A stretch of DNA of 64,000 nucleotides, taken from assembly GCF_900101465.1 (NCBI RefSeq), contig NZ_FMZM01000013.1:97209-161208 (forward strand), read 5' to 3'. A program made the position numbers and the translations under genes. The notes beneath the pieces were generated by a model. It was not told the DNA's origin. It was given only the letters and a program-made list of their open reading frames with translations, and did not search any database. This DNA comes from Nocardioides lianchengensis (GTDB lineage: Bacteria > Actinomycetota > Actinomycetes > Propionibacteriales > Nocardioidaceae). Shown piece by piece: positions 25,871 to 34,769 of this stretch (the first letter of the stretch is position 1; each line of letters starts with the position of its first letter).

Positions 25871-25878
25871 GTTGGAAA
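25864..25878. promoter_or_regulatory. palindromic operator candidate over a start codon
   Basis: TTTCCA-TGT-TGGAAA, perfect 6-bp arms, overlapping the ATG of the membrane-protein gene. Well placed for autorepression by the winged-helix protein of the same operon. Confidence 0.45.
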
Positions 25879-25942
25879 CCGTACGTCGCACTTTCCGGTC
25901 TGGCAAGTGATGCCCGGTGCAGCGGCCGTCACCCGGACGTCG

Positions 25943-25958
25943 TACCGTCGTCCCCGTG
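25943..25958 (+). promoter_or_regulatory. leaderless -10 element TACCGT
   Basis: TACCGT at 25943-25948, seven bases before GTG 25956, with no ribosome site. Confidence 0.55.
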
Positions 25959-26420
25959 GCTGATGCGGACTACTGCGAGCTCTGTGACCTCCCGCTGAGC
26001 CAGTGCGTGCACGGCCGGCCCGAGCCGGTCCCGCCGCCGGCTCCGGCCCCCGCGCCGCGGACCCCCCGGGTCAAGGCGCCGCCGAGGGTCCCCGGCACCC
26101 GGGCGGCGGCCGCGCCGGCCCGCTCGACCGCCCCGCGGAAGTGGACCTCGCCCGAGGAGCTGCGGCCCGCCATCCTGGCGACGCTGCAGGACGCCGGGGG
26201 CGAGCTGGACGCGGAGGACGTCTTCGAGCAGCTCGAGGAGCGGATCGGCGAGCGGCTGCGACCCGGCGACCGCGAGACCAACCCGCAGGGCGAGCTGCGG
26301 TGGCGCGCGGCCGCGCGCAAGGCGCGCAAGGCGCTGATGGACGACGGTCTGGTCGACGCGGCCCCCGGCGTGTGGCGGCTCAGCGACCTGGGCCGGCGGA
26401 CGGTCACGCCCGAGGCCTGA
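25956..26420 (+). CDS. zinc-binding and winged-helix (Mrr_N-like) protein
   Basis: 154-residue protein. A small Cys/His motif, CELCDLPLSQCVHG, at about 6-19 looks like a zinc knuckle. A long Pro/Ala/Arg linker follows to about 60. The C-terminal domain (about 62-150) resembles Mrr N-terminal/winged-helix modules: LRPAILATLQDAGGELDAEDVFEQLEERI and ARKALMDDGLVDAAPGVWRLSDLG. Lacking a nuclease domain, it is more likely a DNA-binding or adaptor protein than a restriction enzyme. GTG start set by the -10 element. Confidence 0.7.
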   Translation: MADADYCELCDLPLSQCVHGRPEPVPPPAPAPAPRTPRVKAPPRVPGTRAAAAPARSTAPRKWTSPEELRPAILATLQDAGGELDAEDVFEQLEERIGERLRPGDRETNPQGELRWRAAARKARKALMDDGLVDAAPGVWRLSDLGRRTVTPEA

Positions 26421-26523
26421 GGCCCGAGGGCCGGCCGGCACTGGCCTGGACCAGTCGATGAACCTTCGGTGCCGCTTCGCGGGTTCGCCCGCGCCGTCGT
26501 ACGACGCGTGACACGCTCCGCGC

Positions 26524-28386
26524 GTGCCTGAGACCCCCCGCTCCGACGCCTCCGTTCCCGACCACGCCACCGGCGCTGCCGAGGTCCTCGAGTCCGGCGG
26601 CGGTGGCCGCTTCATCCGCGAGCCGCGAGCGCCCCGCCCCGGACGACGGAAGCGCTGGCTCCTGACCGGCGGCGGCCTGCTCGGCGTCGGCGCGATCACG
26701 GCGGCCGCCTTCGGCGCCTACTGGTACTCCAGCACGGGTCCGCAGCCGGCCGAGGCGCTGCCCGCCGGCGTCCTGGGGTACGCCGCGATCGACCTCGACC
26801 CGTCGGGGGAGCAGAAGCTGGCGGCGCTCGACGTACTGAAGAAGGTCCCGTCGCTCTCGAAGGAGCTCGACCTCGGCGGCAACCCCGCGAGCGTCGACGT
26901 GACGCACACCGTGCTCGACGCCGTGCTGAAGTCCGAGGGCTGCGAGGTCTCGGCCGACGACGTCACCGACTGGCTGGGCGATCGGGGTGCGATCGCGGCG
27001 CTGCCGAACGGCGAGGAGCCGACCGTCGTGGTCGTCGCCCAACTGGCCGACGCCGACGCCGCCCGCGACGGGCTCTCCGAGCTGGCGGCCTGCGGCGGAG
27101 CGGAGGACGAGATCGGTTTCGACATCGACGGCGAGTGGGCCGTGGTGGCGGAGGACCAGAAGACCGTGGACCGGGTGGTCGCCGACCGCGAGAAGGGCAC
27201 CCTCGCCGAGGACCCTGACTTCCAGAGGTGGACCGAGGCGGCCGGCGACCCCGGCGTCGTGCACCTGTACGCCGCCCCCGAGGCCGGCGCCTGGTACGCC
27301 GACACCGTCGGCGCGATGGTCACCGAGTTCCACGCCGACTTCGATGCCGAGTTCGACGACGAGATGAGCGCGGCCTACGCCGAGGTGGAGAAGAAGTGCC
27401 CCTACCCCGACGAGCTGATGACCGACGAGGAGGTCGACGAGAAGCGGCTCGAAGCCCTCATGGAGGAGTGGTCGGCGTGCGCCGACCCGCTCTACGCCGA
27501 GTTGAACGAGCAGCAGGAGAAGGACCAGGAGCAGCAGGAGGAGCAGGAGCCGGTCACGCCGGAGCCGTCGCCCGAGGTCCTCGCGCTCCAGGAGCGGCTG
27601 CGCGCGTTCGAGGGCGCGGCGGTCACGCTGCGCTTCGACGGCGGCGCGGTCGAGGTCGAGACCGCGGGTGACCTGAGCGTGCTGGGGCCGCAGTCCTTCG
27701 GTGGCCCCGGAGCGGGCGAGGCGCTCCGCGCGCTGCCAGCCGACACCGCGGTCGCCTACTCCGCCGGCTTCGGCGAGGGCTGGTTCGACGTCCTCCTGGA
27801 CGGCGCGATGTCGCCCTTCACGGGGTTCGGCCTGTTCCTGAGCCCGGAGGACCTGGTCGAGGAGCTGGAGAAGGCCACCGGCCTCCGGCTCCCCGAGGAC
27901 ACCGAGCTGCTCACCGGACGCACGCTCGCCTTCGCGCTGTCCGGCGGGACCGACGTCGCCGCCTTCGAGTCCGGCGACCTCGGCGACATCGCCGGCGGAC
28001 TGACGGTCTCCGGCGACCCCGCGCCGCTGGTCGACCTGCTCGACCGGGTCACGCCGAAGGTGCCGGCCGGGGGGCGCGAGCTCCTCGCGTCCAGCCCGGG
28101 CGACGACGCGCTCGCGGTCGGGCCGAACGACGCCTGGCGCGACCGGCTGCTGTCCGAGCACGGGCTGGGCGACGTCGACGGCTTCGACGAGGTGGTCGAG
28201 CACGCCGACGACGCGAACGCCGCGTTCTACCTCGACCTGGACGCGATCCGGGACTGGCTGCCGTCGGTGTTCGAGGGCGACGACGAGATGGTCGACGACC
28301 TGGCCGCCTTCGCCCGGATCGGCGGCTCCACCTGGGAGTCCGACGGGGCCGACCACGGCCTGCTGCGGGTCACGACGAGGGACTGA
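26524..28386 (+). CDS. DUF3352-like exported/anchored protein
   Basis: Predicted 620-residue protein with a short cytoplasmic N-terminus (basic RPGRRKR near 40), one membrane helix at about 46-67, and a large outer domain. Conserved-looking features are LPAGVLGYAAIDLDPSGEQKL, AIAALPNGEEPTVVVVAQL, and a later IARIGG-like region. A charged Glu/Gln linker of about 30 residues near 335-350 splits the protein. Family (DUF3352) function is unknown. GTG start. Overlaps the convergent 28370-28993 gene by 17 bases. Confidence 0.75.
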   Translation: MPETPRSDASVPDHATGAAEVLESGGGGRFIREPRAPRPGRRKRWLLTGGGLLGVGAITAAAFGAYWYSSTGPQPAEALPAGVLGYAAIDLDPSGEQKLAALDVLKKVPSLSKELDLGGNPASVDVTHTVLDAVLKSEGCEVSADDVTDWLGDRGAIAALPNGEEPTVVVVAQLADADAARDGLSELAACGGAEDEIGFDIDGEWAVVAEDQKTVDRVVADREKGTLAEDPDFQRWTEAAGDPGVVHLYAAPEAGAWYADTVGAMVTEFHADFDAEFDDEMSAAYAEVEKKCPYPDELMTDEEVDEKRLEALMEEWSACADPLYAELNEQQEKDQEQQEEQEPVTPEPSPEVLALQERLRAFEGAAVTLRFDGGAVEVETAGDLSVLGPQSFGGPGAGEALRALPADTAVAYSAGFGEGWFDVLLDGAMSPFTGFGLFLSPEDLVEELEKATGLRLPEDTELLTGRTLAFALSGGTDVAAFESGDLGDIAGGLTVSGDPAPLVDLLDRVTPKVPAGGRELLASSPGDDALAVGPNDAWRDRLLSEHGLGDVDGFDEVVEHADDANAAFYLDLDAIRDWLPSVFEGDDEMVDDLAAFARIGGSTWESDGADHGLLRVTTRD

Positions 28387-28993
28387 TCCGGATCTCCTCG
28401 CCGAGCCGGGCTCCGAGCCGCAGGTCCAGGTCGTCGCCGGACCAGAACCGGCCCGGGTCGTAGGAGTTCGTCGGCGGCCAGTCGTCGAGCAGCCCCATGG
28501 CGGAGTACGCCGCGGCCACCACCTCGGCGCAGTAGGTCGTCTCCGCCGGCGCGACGAGGTGGGCCCGGCCGCGCAGCCAGCGCCCGGCCAGCGCGGCCGT
28601 CGCGGGGAACGGCGTCCCGTCCAGGCGCGCGACCGTGCGGAGCGCGGCGTCCTCCATCGCCCGGGTCACCTCGCCCGTCGGCGGTACGTCGAGCTGCCGC
28701 AGCCATCCGTGCTGCTCGTAACGTCCGGTCCACTGGACCACCGCCTCGCGCAGGTCGTGCAGCTGGGCGCCGCGCTGGTGCTTGCCGGCCCACACGTCGA
28801 GCAGGCCCCTGCCGAGCTCGGCGTGCCACATCAGCGGCGGCAGGTCGTCGACCACGATCGCCATGCCGACGTGGTTGACCGGCGCGTTGGTCAGCACCCG
28901 GATAGCGTGGTCGGCGGCGGAGCGGCCGCGGAACAGCCAGAGGTCGCCCGTGCGCGTCAGGTCGACGGCCTCGTCCAGGGACAGGTCGCTCAT
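28370..28993 (-). CDS. permuted papain-like (YiiX/NlpC-P60 clan) protein
   Basis: 207-residue protein with the circularly permuted papain-like layout: the catalytic His in NHVGMAI near 40 comes before the Cys in TYCAEVVAAAY near 153. An RTGDLWLFRGRS start and a DP/W-rich tail fit the orthopox G6R/YiiX branch. No signal peptide, so it acts inside the cell. Possible substrates are lipids or amide/peptide bonds, as members vary. ATG start. Confidence 0.8.
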   Translation of the reverse strand: MSDLSLDEAVDLTRTGDLWLFRGRSAADHAIRVLTNAPVNHVGMAIVVDDLPPLMWHAELGRGLLDVWAGKHQRGAQLHDLREAVVQWTGRYEQHGWLRQLDVPPTGEVTRAMEDAALRTVARLDGTPFPATAALAGRWLRGRAHLVAPAETTYCAEVVAAAYSAMGLLDDWPPTNSYDPGRFWSGDDLDLRLGARLGEEIRISPSS

Positions 28994-29022
28994 CGACGCT
29001 CGATCATGGAAGGGAGCTCCTC

Positions 29023-29178
29023 GTGAAGCTGTGGAAGGTGCTCGGCATCGCCGGCGTGGCAGGGGTGGCCGCCACCGGCGCCATCATCGCGCGCGGACAG
29101 CGTCAGCGCGCGCAGGTCACGCCGGAGCAGGTCCGCGTCCAGCTCCACGAGAGGCTGGGCGAGCGGGCCGAGGACTGA
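29023..29178 (+). CDS. 51-residue single-helix membrane microprotein
   Basis: Small protein: MKLWK then a hydrophobic helix (about 5-23) containing GIAGVAGVAATGAIIA, followed by a charged helical tail with VTPEQVRVQLHERLGE. Strong AAGGGAG ribosome site before GTG 29023 supports translation. The divergent gene upstream is the YiiX-like one. No family recognised. A short membrane-anchored adaptor is the plausible form. Confidence 0.65.
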   Translation: MKLWKVLGIAGVAGVAATGAIIARGQRQRAQVTPEQVRVQLHERLGERAED

Positions 29179-29203
29179 CCCGCTCGCCCTTGAACGGGCG
29201 TCG

Positions 29204-30370
29204 CTAGCGCCGGTGCCCCCGTCCGTGGCGGTGGCCGAGATCCAGCTTGCTCAGCGATCCGGGACCGAAGACCGGCCCGGTGAGGTACGCCGTACGGCCG
29301 GTGACGTCGACGCCGCCCGGGGTGATGAGCGCGCCTGGCGCCAGCTCCTTCGCGCGGACCCCGTGACGGGACCGCTGGAGGGCGTGCAGCTCGCCCTCCT
29401 CGGCGCCGGGCACGCCCAGCTCGACGGCCAGCCAGCTGAGCTTCGAGAGCGAGAGTGCGTAGACCGTGCCGCGGTCGTCGGTCGCGAGGTCGACGATCGA
29501 GGTCAGCCCGTCGGAGAACCGCTTGCAGGCCCCCCGGTACGGCGCCTCCGGGTCGCAGACGGCCCCCGTGGCCCCGGGCCTGATCCGCCAGACCTGCGAG
29601 GTGCCCGGCGTGGCCGGGAACCCGCGCAGCTCGCCGACGTAGATGGAGCCGTCGCGGCCGACCGCGACGGACGTCGCCACGCCCTCGGACGGGATCGGCG
29701 TGCCGGCCGGCGGCAGCGGGCTGCCGTCCGGGCCGGTCGGCGGCAATCCGTCGCGTACCTCGACCGTGCGCGGCTTGATCCGGGCGACCGTGGTGATGGT
29801 GCCGTCCTGGGCGACCTTCAGCACGTCGTTCCCGGCGGCGTCGGCGACCAGGACGGAGCCGTCGCGGAGCACGGCCAGGCCGAAGGGGTTGCTGTCCCCG
29901 GGCAGGTCCTCCAGGTCGTACGGGTCCGGGTCGGTGGCCTGGTAGGCCGCGATGTCGGCCACGGCGACCGGGGCGTCGTACCCGGGGCGCCACTTGAAGA
30001 GCGTCGCCGCACCGGGCACCGGCGGGCTGCCGGGCTCGCCCGCGGCGCCGGTGAGGACGTAGACGGTGCCGCGCCTGCCGGCCGCCACGGCGGGGGCGAA
30101 GCCGGGCGCGACACTGCCGAGCGGGATCACCCGCGCGCGCTTGTGGTGGCGTTCCACGACCAGGCTGAACGAGCCGTCGGACTCGGTGACCAGGGTGCGG
30201 CCCCGGCCGAGCGCGTCGACGCCGCGCGGGCCGTCGAGCGAGGTGACGGGCCGGAGCGAGGAGGCGTGATGGTGGCCGCCGTGGCCGGGCGGTCCGGCCG
30301 GCGCGGGAGCGGGGGCCAGGGCGACGAGGGACAGGGTGGCGGCGCTGGCCGCGGCGATCAGGTGACGCAC
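29204..30370 (-). CDS. ScyD/ScyE-like secreted propeller protein
   Basis: 388-residue exported protein. A signal peptide (about 1-25) precedes an HGGHHH run, then propeller-like repeats GTVYVLTG, GSVLVADAAGNDVLKV and DGSIYVGELRGFP, typical of ScyD/ScyE family proteins. The C-terminus ends in a His/Arg/Gly run. The family name comes from cyanobacterial scytonemin clusters, but actinobacterial members occur without such clusters and have no known role. GTG start after GGAGGT. A weak CGCCC/GGGCG hairpin at 29185-29200 separates it from the microprotein. Confidence 0.8.
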   Translation of the reverse strand: MRHLIAAASAATLSLVALAPAPAPAGPPGHGGHHHASSLRPVTSLDGPRGVDALGRGRTLVTESDGSFSLVVERHHKRARVIPLGSVAPGFAPAVAAGRRGTVYVLTGAAGEPGSPPVPGAATLFKWRPGYDAPVAVADIAAYQATDPDPYDLEDLPGDSNPFGLAVLRDGSVLVADAAGNDVLKVAQDGTITTVARIKPRTVEVRDGLPPTGPDGSPLPPAGTPIPSEGVATSVAVGRDGSIYVGELRGFPATPGTSQVWRIRPGATGAVCDPEAPYRGACKRFSDGLTSIVDLATDDRGTVYALSLSKLSWLAVELGVPGAEEGELHALQRSRHGVRAKELAPGALITPGGVDVTGRTAYLTGPVFGPGSLSKLDLGHRHGRGHRR

Positions 30371-30539
30371 GAGGACCTCCGGGGGTGGGGGACGAGCGGG
30401 TCGGAGTCGGCCCTCGGTCCAGCGAAGCCCCGTGCCACAGCGCTGTCATCGCCAGAATTGACGCATCGTGGTCGTCCCCGGATGCGTCGTCCCTTCCGCC
30501 GACCCGCAGAATGGGGGCCGGACTCTCGAAGGGACGCAG

Positions 30540-31529
30540 ATGGAGCACAGGAGGCTCGGCCGCACCGGCCGGGACGTGTCGGTGATCGGGCTCGGCACGT
30601 GGCAGCTGGGGGCCGACTGGGGCGAGGTGACCGAGGCCGACGCGACGGCGGTGCTGGAGGCCAGCGTCGAGGCCGGCGTGACCTTCTTCGACACCGCCGA
30701 CGTCTACGGCGACGGCCGCAGCGAGCAGGTGATCGGTCGCTTCATCGCCGGTCGCGACGACATCACCGTGGCCACCAAGATGGGCCGCCGGATGGACCAG
30801 GTCCCGGCCAACTACGTGATGGACAACTTCCGCGCCTGGACCGACCGCTCGCGCCGCAACCTCGGCGTCGACACCCTCGACCTCGTCCAGCTGCATTGCC
30901 CGCCGAGCGCGACGATCGACGACGACGCGACGTACGACGCCCTCGACACGCTGGTGGCCGAGGGCGCGATCGCGTCGTACGGCGTCAGCGTCGAGACCGT
31001 CGACCAGGCCCTCAGCGCCATCGCGCGGCCGCACGTCGCGAGCATCCAGATCATCCTGAACGCGTTCCGGCTCAAGCCGCTCGACGCCGTCCTGCCGGCC
31101 GCGCGCGAGGCCGGTGTCGGCATCATCGCCCGGGTGCCGCTGGCCTCCGGACTGCTCAGCGGCAAGTACGACGAGCGCACGACGTTCGCCGCCGACGACC
31201 ACCGCACCTACAACCGCGACGGCAGCGCCTTCGACGTCGGCGAGACCTTCTCGGGCGTCGACTACGCGGCCGGGGTGGCCGCGGCCCGCGAGTTCACGCA
31301 GCTGGTCGCCGAGCACGGGCCGGCCGACGCGACCGCGGCCCAGGTCGCGCTCGCCTGGGTGGCCCAGCTCGACGGCGTCTCGACCGTGATCCCGGGCGCC
31401 CGCAACACCGACCAGGCGCCCGCCAACGCGGCCGCGGGCTCGCTGCCCGCGCTCGCCCCCGAGCTGCTGGACGGGGTGACCCGCCTCTACGACACCTACT
31501 TCCGCGAGGCGATCCACGACCGCTGGTAG
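30540..31529 (+). CDS. aldo-keto reductase
   Basis: 329-residue NADPH-dependent aldo-keto reductase. It starts with RRLGRTGRDVSVIGLGTWQLG; the catalytic tetrad is D in FFDTADVYG, Y in DVYG, K in ATKMG and H in QLHCPP. The NADPH-binding C-terminal part includes GVSTVIPGARNTDQ. It reduces carbonyls of unknown identity. ATG 30540 follows GAAGGGACGCAG; the frame is open upstream but has no ribosome site there. Eight bases separate it from rlmC, so they probably share an mRNA. Confidence 0.93.
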   Translation: MEHRRLGRTGRDVSVIGLGTWQLGADWGEVTEADATAVLEASVEAGVTFFDTADVYGDGRSEQVIGRFIAGRDDITVATKMGRRMDQVPANYVMDNFRAWTDRSRRNLGVDTLDLVQLHCPPSATIDDDATYDALDTLVAEGAIASYGVSVETVDQALSAIARPHVASIQIILNAFRLKPLDAVLPAAREAGVGIIARVPLASGLLSGKYDERTTFAADDHRTYNRDGSAFDVGETFSGVDYAAGVAAAREFTQLVAEHGPADATAAQVALAWVAQLDGVSTVIPGARNTDQAPANAAAGSLPALAPELLDGVTRLYDTYFREAIHDRW

Positions 31530-31537
31530 GACCCGTC

Positions 31538-32656
31538 ATGCAGTGCGACTACTTCGACGCCGGCGCCTGCCGGTCGTGCACCTGGATGGGCCAGGCGTAC
31601 GACGAGCAGGTCGCCGCGAAGCAGGCGCGCAACGCGGAGCTGCTCGCCCCCTGGCCCGGGACGGTCTGGCTGCCGCCGGTCACCAGCCCGGAGTCGGGGT
31701 TCCGCAACAAGGCCAAGATGGTCGTCGCCGGGACGGTCGAGGCGCCCACGCTGGGCATCCTCGACCGGGCTGGCGGCGGCGTCGACCTGCGCGGCTGCGG
31801 CCTGCACGACCCGCGGCTGGCCGCCGCGATGCCGGTCCTCGCCGCGTTCGTCACCCGCGCCGCGCTCACGCCGTACGACGTCCCGCAGCGCAGCGGCGAG
31901 CTGAAGCACCTGATCGTCACGGTCTCGCCCGACGGCAGCCTGATGGTCCGGTTCGTGCTGCGCTCGACGGAGTCGGTGGCCCGGATCCGCAAGCACCTTC
32001 CGTGGCTGGCCGAGCAGCTGCCGCTCGAGGTCGTGTCGGTCAATCTGCAGCCCGCCCACAAGGCGGTGCTGGAGGGGGAGCGAGAGGAGCTGCTGGTCGG
32101 CTCGACCCTGCCGATGCGCACCGGTGACGTCTTGCTGCAGCTGCGCCCGCAGAGCTTCTTCCAGACCAACGGCCACGTCGGGGCCGAGCTCTACCGGCAG
32201 GCCGCGGCCTGGGTGGCCGACCTCGCCCCGACCACGGTCTGGGACCTCTTCTGCGGCGTCGGCGGCTTCGCCCTCCACCTCGCGGCTCCCGGGCGCCGCG
32301 TCACCGGCGTCGAGATCAGCGAGGAGGCGGTCACCAGCGCGCGGACCAGTGCGGCCGAGCTGCCCGGCGTCACCTTCGTCGCCGCCGACGCGACCGCCTG
32401 GGCGCCGGCCCAGCCGGCGGCGCCCGACCTGGTCGTCGTGAACCCGCCCCGGCGCGGCCTCGGCCCCGAGCTGGCCGGCTGGCTGGAGTCGTCGGGCGTG
32501 CCGCACGTGCTCTACTCCAGCTGCAACGCCGTCACGCTGGCGAAGGACCTGGCCGCGATGCCGTCGTACCGCCCGGTCACGGGGCGGCTGCTCGACATGT
32601 TCCCCCAGACCGCGCACTTCGAGGTGGTCACCCTGCTGGAGCGGGTGGGCCGGTGA
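31538..32656 (+). CDS. rlmC: 23S rRNA m5U747 methyltransferase RlmC
   Basis: 372-residue RlmC/RumB, a SAM-dependent uracil-C5 methyltransferase for 23S rRNA. The N-terminal Fe-S cluster cysteines are CDYFDAGACRSC. SAM-binding motifs are DLFCGVGGF near 233 and VNPPRRG near 303, and the catalytic Cys is in SSCNAVTLAKDL near 328. Compared with RlmD/TrmA it lacks a TRAM domain, as expected for RlmC. ATG start eight bases after the aldo-keto reductase stop. Confidence 0.93.
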   Translation: MQCDYFDAGACRSCTWMGQAYDEQVAAKQARNAELLAPWPGTVWLPPVTSPESGFRNKAKMVVAGTVEAPTLGILDRAGGGVDLRGCGLHDPRLAAAMPVLAAFVTRAALTPYDVPQRSGELKHLIVTVSPDGSLMVRFVLRSTESVARIRKHLPWLAEQLPLEVVSVNLQPAHKAVLEGEREELLVGSTLPMRTGDVLLQLRPQSFFQTNGHVGAELYRQAAAWVADLAPTTVWDLFCGVGGFALHLAAPGRRVTGVEISEEAVTSARTSAAELPGVTFVAADATAWAPAQPAAPDLVVVNPPRRGLGPELAGWLESSGVPHVLYSSCNAVTLAKDLAAMPSYRPVTGRLLDMFPQTAHFEVVTLLERVGR

Positions 32657-32721
32657 ACGTGACGCGACCGACGTCCTGAGGAGTCGGGGTCGGGGGGTGC
32701 AGGTCGGTACCGTCGAGAGGG

Positions 32722-33528
32722 ATGACTGACGCACCACCGGACCCCGACCCGAAGCTCGACATCGACTGGCTGAAGACCCTCGCGGGCGCCCTCGCCGCGG
32801 TCACCACCGCGGTGCTGCTCTCCACCCTCGGCGCCGCCGGGACCCTCGTCGGCGCGGCCCTGGGCAGCGTCGCGGCCACCGTCGGCACCGCCCTCTACAC
32901 GCGCGGCCTCGCCACCAGCCGGGAGCAGGTGGCGCGGGTCCAGGGGAGCGCCCTGCAGAAGGTCGGCATCGCCCAGGCGGAGGTACGACGGGCTGCGCGC
33001 CGTCAGGACGACGCCCCGGCCGTCGAGGCTCACCTCGAGCACGCCGACGAGCAGCTGGCCGAGGCCCGGCAGGACCTCGACGCGGTGAAGGAGCGGCCCC
33101 GGACCGGGCTGCCCTGGAAGCGGATCGGCCTGCTCGCCGCGGGGACCTTCGTCGCGGTGGTGCTGGCGCTGAGCGCGTTCGAGCTGCTCGGCGGCAAGCC
33201 GGTGTCGTCGTACACCGGCGGGACGGACGGCAGCGGCGGAACCTCTTTCAGCCGGCTCACCGGCTCGGGCGGGCAGTCCCAGGACGACGACCGGGGGGAC
33301 CAGCAGCGGCCGGACCGGGGCGACCGGGACCAGGACGACGATCAGCCGGTCGAGCCGTCCGACGACCCCACGCCGACTCCGAGCGGCGAGCCGACCGAGG
33401 CGGAGCCCTCCGAGACGCCGAGCGAGACCCCGTCGCAGAGCCCCACGCCGACCCCGTCGGAGACGCCGGCGCCGAGCGGCTCGACCTCACCCTCCCCGTC
33501 CGCCCCCACCACGAGCCCCGGCGGATGA
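32722..33528 (+). CDS. membrane protein with Ser/Thr/Pro-rich outer tail
   Basis: Predicted 268-residue protein: two close hydrophobic stretches at about 18-55, a charged coiled-coil-like segment (about 70-125), another helix at about 130-152, and a long Asp/Gln then Pro/Thr/Ser/Glu tail (about 165-268). The tail could span the wall and be glycosylated. TACCGT lies eight bases before the ATG. The gene overlaps the DksA-like gene by four bases (ATGA), so the two are coupled. No family recognised. Confidence 0.72.
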   Translation: MTDAPPDPDPKLDIDWLKTLAGALAAVTTAVLLSTLGAAGTLVGAALGSVAATVGTALYTRGLATSREQVARVQGSALQKVGIAQAEVRRAARRQDDAPAVEAHLEHADEQLAEARQDLDAVKERPRTGLPWKRIGLLAAGTFVAVVLALSAFELLGGKPVSSYTGGTDGSGGTSFSRLTGSGGQSQDDDRGDQQRPDRGDRDQDDDQPVEPSDDPTPTPSGEPTEAEPSETPSETPSQSPTPTPSETPAPSGSTSPSPSAPTTSPGG

Positions 33529-33875
33529 CCGACCCCGCCGAGCGACTCCGGGCCGAGCGCGACGTCGTCGTACGGCGCCTCGCCGCGCTGCGGGGCGACT
33601 TCGGCGGGATGGTCGAGGCGTCCCGCGACTCGAACGCGGACGACGAGCACGACCCCGAGGGCCAGACGATCGCCTTCGAGCGCTCCCAGCTCGACACCCT
33701 GATCCGGCAGGCCCTGGCCCGTCTGGAGGAGGTCGACACGGCGCTGGCCCGCGTGGCTGACGGCAGCTACGGGACTTGCGCGACGTGCGGTCGAGCGATC
33801 CCCGAGCAGCGGCTGGAGGCCCGACCCGCGGCCGCGACGTGCGTCGACTGCGCTCGGGGTACCCGCAGGTCATGA
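33525..33875 (+). CDS. TraR/DksA-type zinc-finger protein
   Basis: 116-residue DksA/TraR-like protein. The coiled-coil N-terminal part (about 5-75) has ERLRAERDVVVRRLAALRGDF and ends with RLEEVDTALARVADGSYG. The zinc finger is CATC at 85-88 and CVDC at 106-109. Proteins of this type bind the secondary channel of RNA polymerase in proteobacteria; in actinobacteria relatives such as CarD-independent DksA-like proteins are less studied. Flanked by four-base overlaps on both sides. Confidence 0.9.
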   Translation: MTDPAERLRAERDVVVRRLAALRGDFGGMVEASRDSNADDEHDPEGQTIAFERSQLDTLIRQALARLEEVDTALARVADGSYGTCATCGRAIPEQRLEARPAAATCVDCARGTRRS

Positions 33876-34087
33876 GCGAGAAGAGCTTCCGTCAGGGCGA
33901 CCGGGTCGAGTGGGACAGCCACGGCGGCACGGCCGTCGGCAAGGTGGAGAAGAAGATCACCAGCGACACCGAGGCCGGCGGCCGCACGGTCCGGGCCAGC
34001 GAGGACGAGCCGCAGTACCTCGTGCGGAGCGAGAAGTCCGACAGCACGGCCGTGCACAAGCCCGAGGCCCTGCGACGTCGGTCGTGA
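33872..34087 (+). CDS. DUF2945 (hypervirulence-associated tudor-like) small protein
   Basis: 71-residue protein with the DUF2945 pattern: KSFRQGDRVEWDSHGGTAVGKVEKKIT near the start, then EPQYLVRSEKSDSTAVHKPEAL. It forms an SH3/tudor-like barrel in its family and has no known activity. ATG overlaps the DksA-like stop by four bases, placing it in the same operon. It is shorter than the computed start upstream because the preceding bases are in the DksA-like gene. Confidence 0.85.
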   Translation: MSEKSFRQGDRVEWDSHGGTAVGKVEKKITSDTEAGGRTVRASEDEPQYLVRSEKSDSTAVHKPEALRRRS

Positions 34088-34111
34088 GGGTGTCGGTCGT
34101 GAGGGCGCAGC

Positions 34112-34729
34112 GTGGCTGAGCCCCGGCTGGTCCCGGTCGCCGAGCCACGTCGGCCCGAGGGGGTCGTCCTCGTGCTGCACGGCGGCGCCTCCCGCCCGGG
34201 CAACCCGATGGTCCAGCCCACCCAGCTGTCGGTCCTGCGGATGGTGCCGGTCGCCCGGCGCATCGCCCGGGCCACCCGCGGCCGGGTGGCGGTCTATCGG
34301 CTGCTCAACTCCCACCGCGGCTGGGATGCCGAGCACACGCCGGTGATGGACGCCCACTGGGCGCTCGGGGAGATCCGCGAGCGGCTGGGCCGGCGGCTGC
34401 CGACCTGCCTGGTCGGCCACTCGCTCGGCGGCCGCGCCGCGCTGCTGGCGGGCTCCGAGCCCGACGTCGTCGGCGTGGTGGCGCTGAACCCGTGGGTCTA
34501 CCCGACCGACGGGGCCGACCTCCGGGGGCGGCGGGTGCTGGTCGTGCACGGCGACGCCGACCGGATCGCCAGCCCGCAGCGGGCGGCCGCGGTGGCCGAG
34601 CGGCTCGCCCGCACCACCGAGGTCGAGTGGCGCACGGTGCCCGGCGGCAAACACGCGATGCTGCGCCACGGATCGGTCTTCGAGCGAGCCGCCGCCGAAT
34701 TCGTCTCGGACGCGCTCTTACCCCGCTAG
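34112..34729 (+). CDS. alpha/beta-hydrolase fold protein
   Basis: 205-residue alpha/beta hydrolase. The nucleophile elbow is GHSLGG near 111 (Ser), preceded by VVLVLHGGAS (oxyanion hole). The Asp is in VHGDADRI near 150, and the catalytic His is in GGKHAML near 182. The set is complete, so it should be an active esterase or similar. GTG start, 24 bases after the DUF2945 gene. Substrate not evident. Confidence 0.9.
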   Translation: MAEPRLVPVAEPRRPEGVVLVLHGGASRPGNPMVQPTQLSVLRMVPVARRIARATRGRVAVYRLLNSHRGWDAEHTPVMDAHWALGEIRERLGRRLPTCLVGHSLGGRAALLAGSEPDVVGVVALNPWVYPTDGADLRGRRVLVVHGDADRIASPQRAAAVAERLARTTEVEWRTVPGGKHAMLRHGSVFERAAAEFVSDALLPR

Positions 34730-34769
34730 GGTTCGGCGAACTCTCGTCCCCTTCGCACCAGGAGCGACC

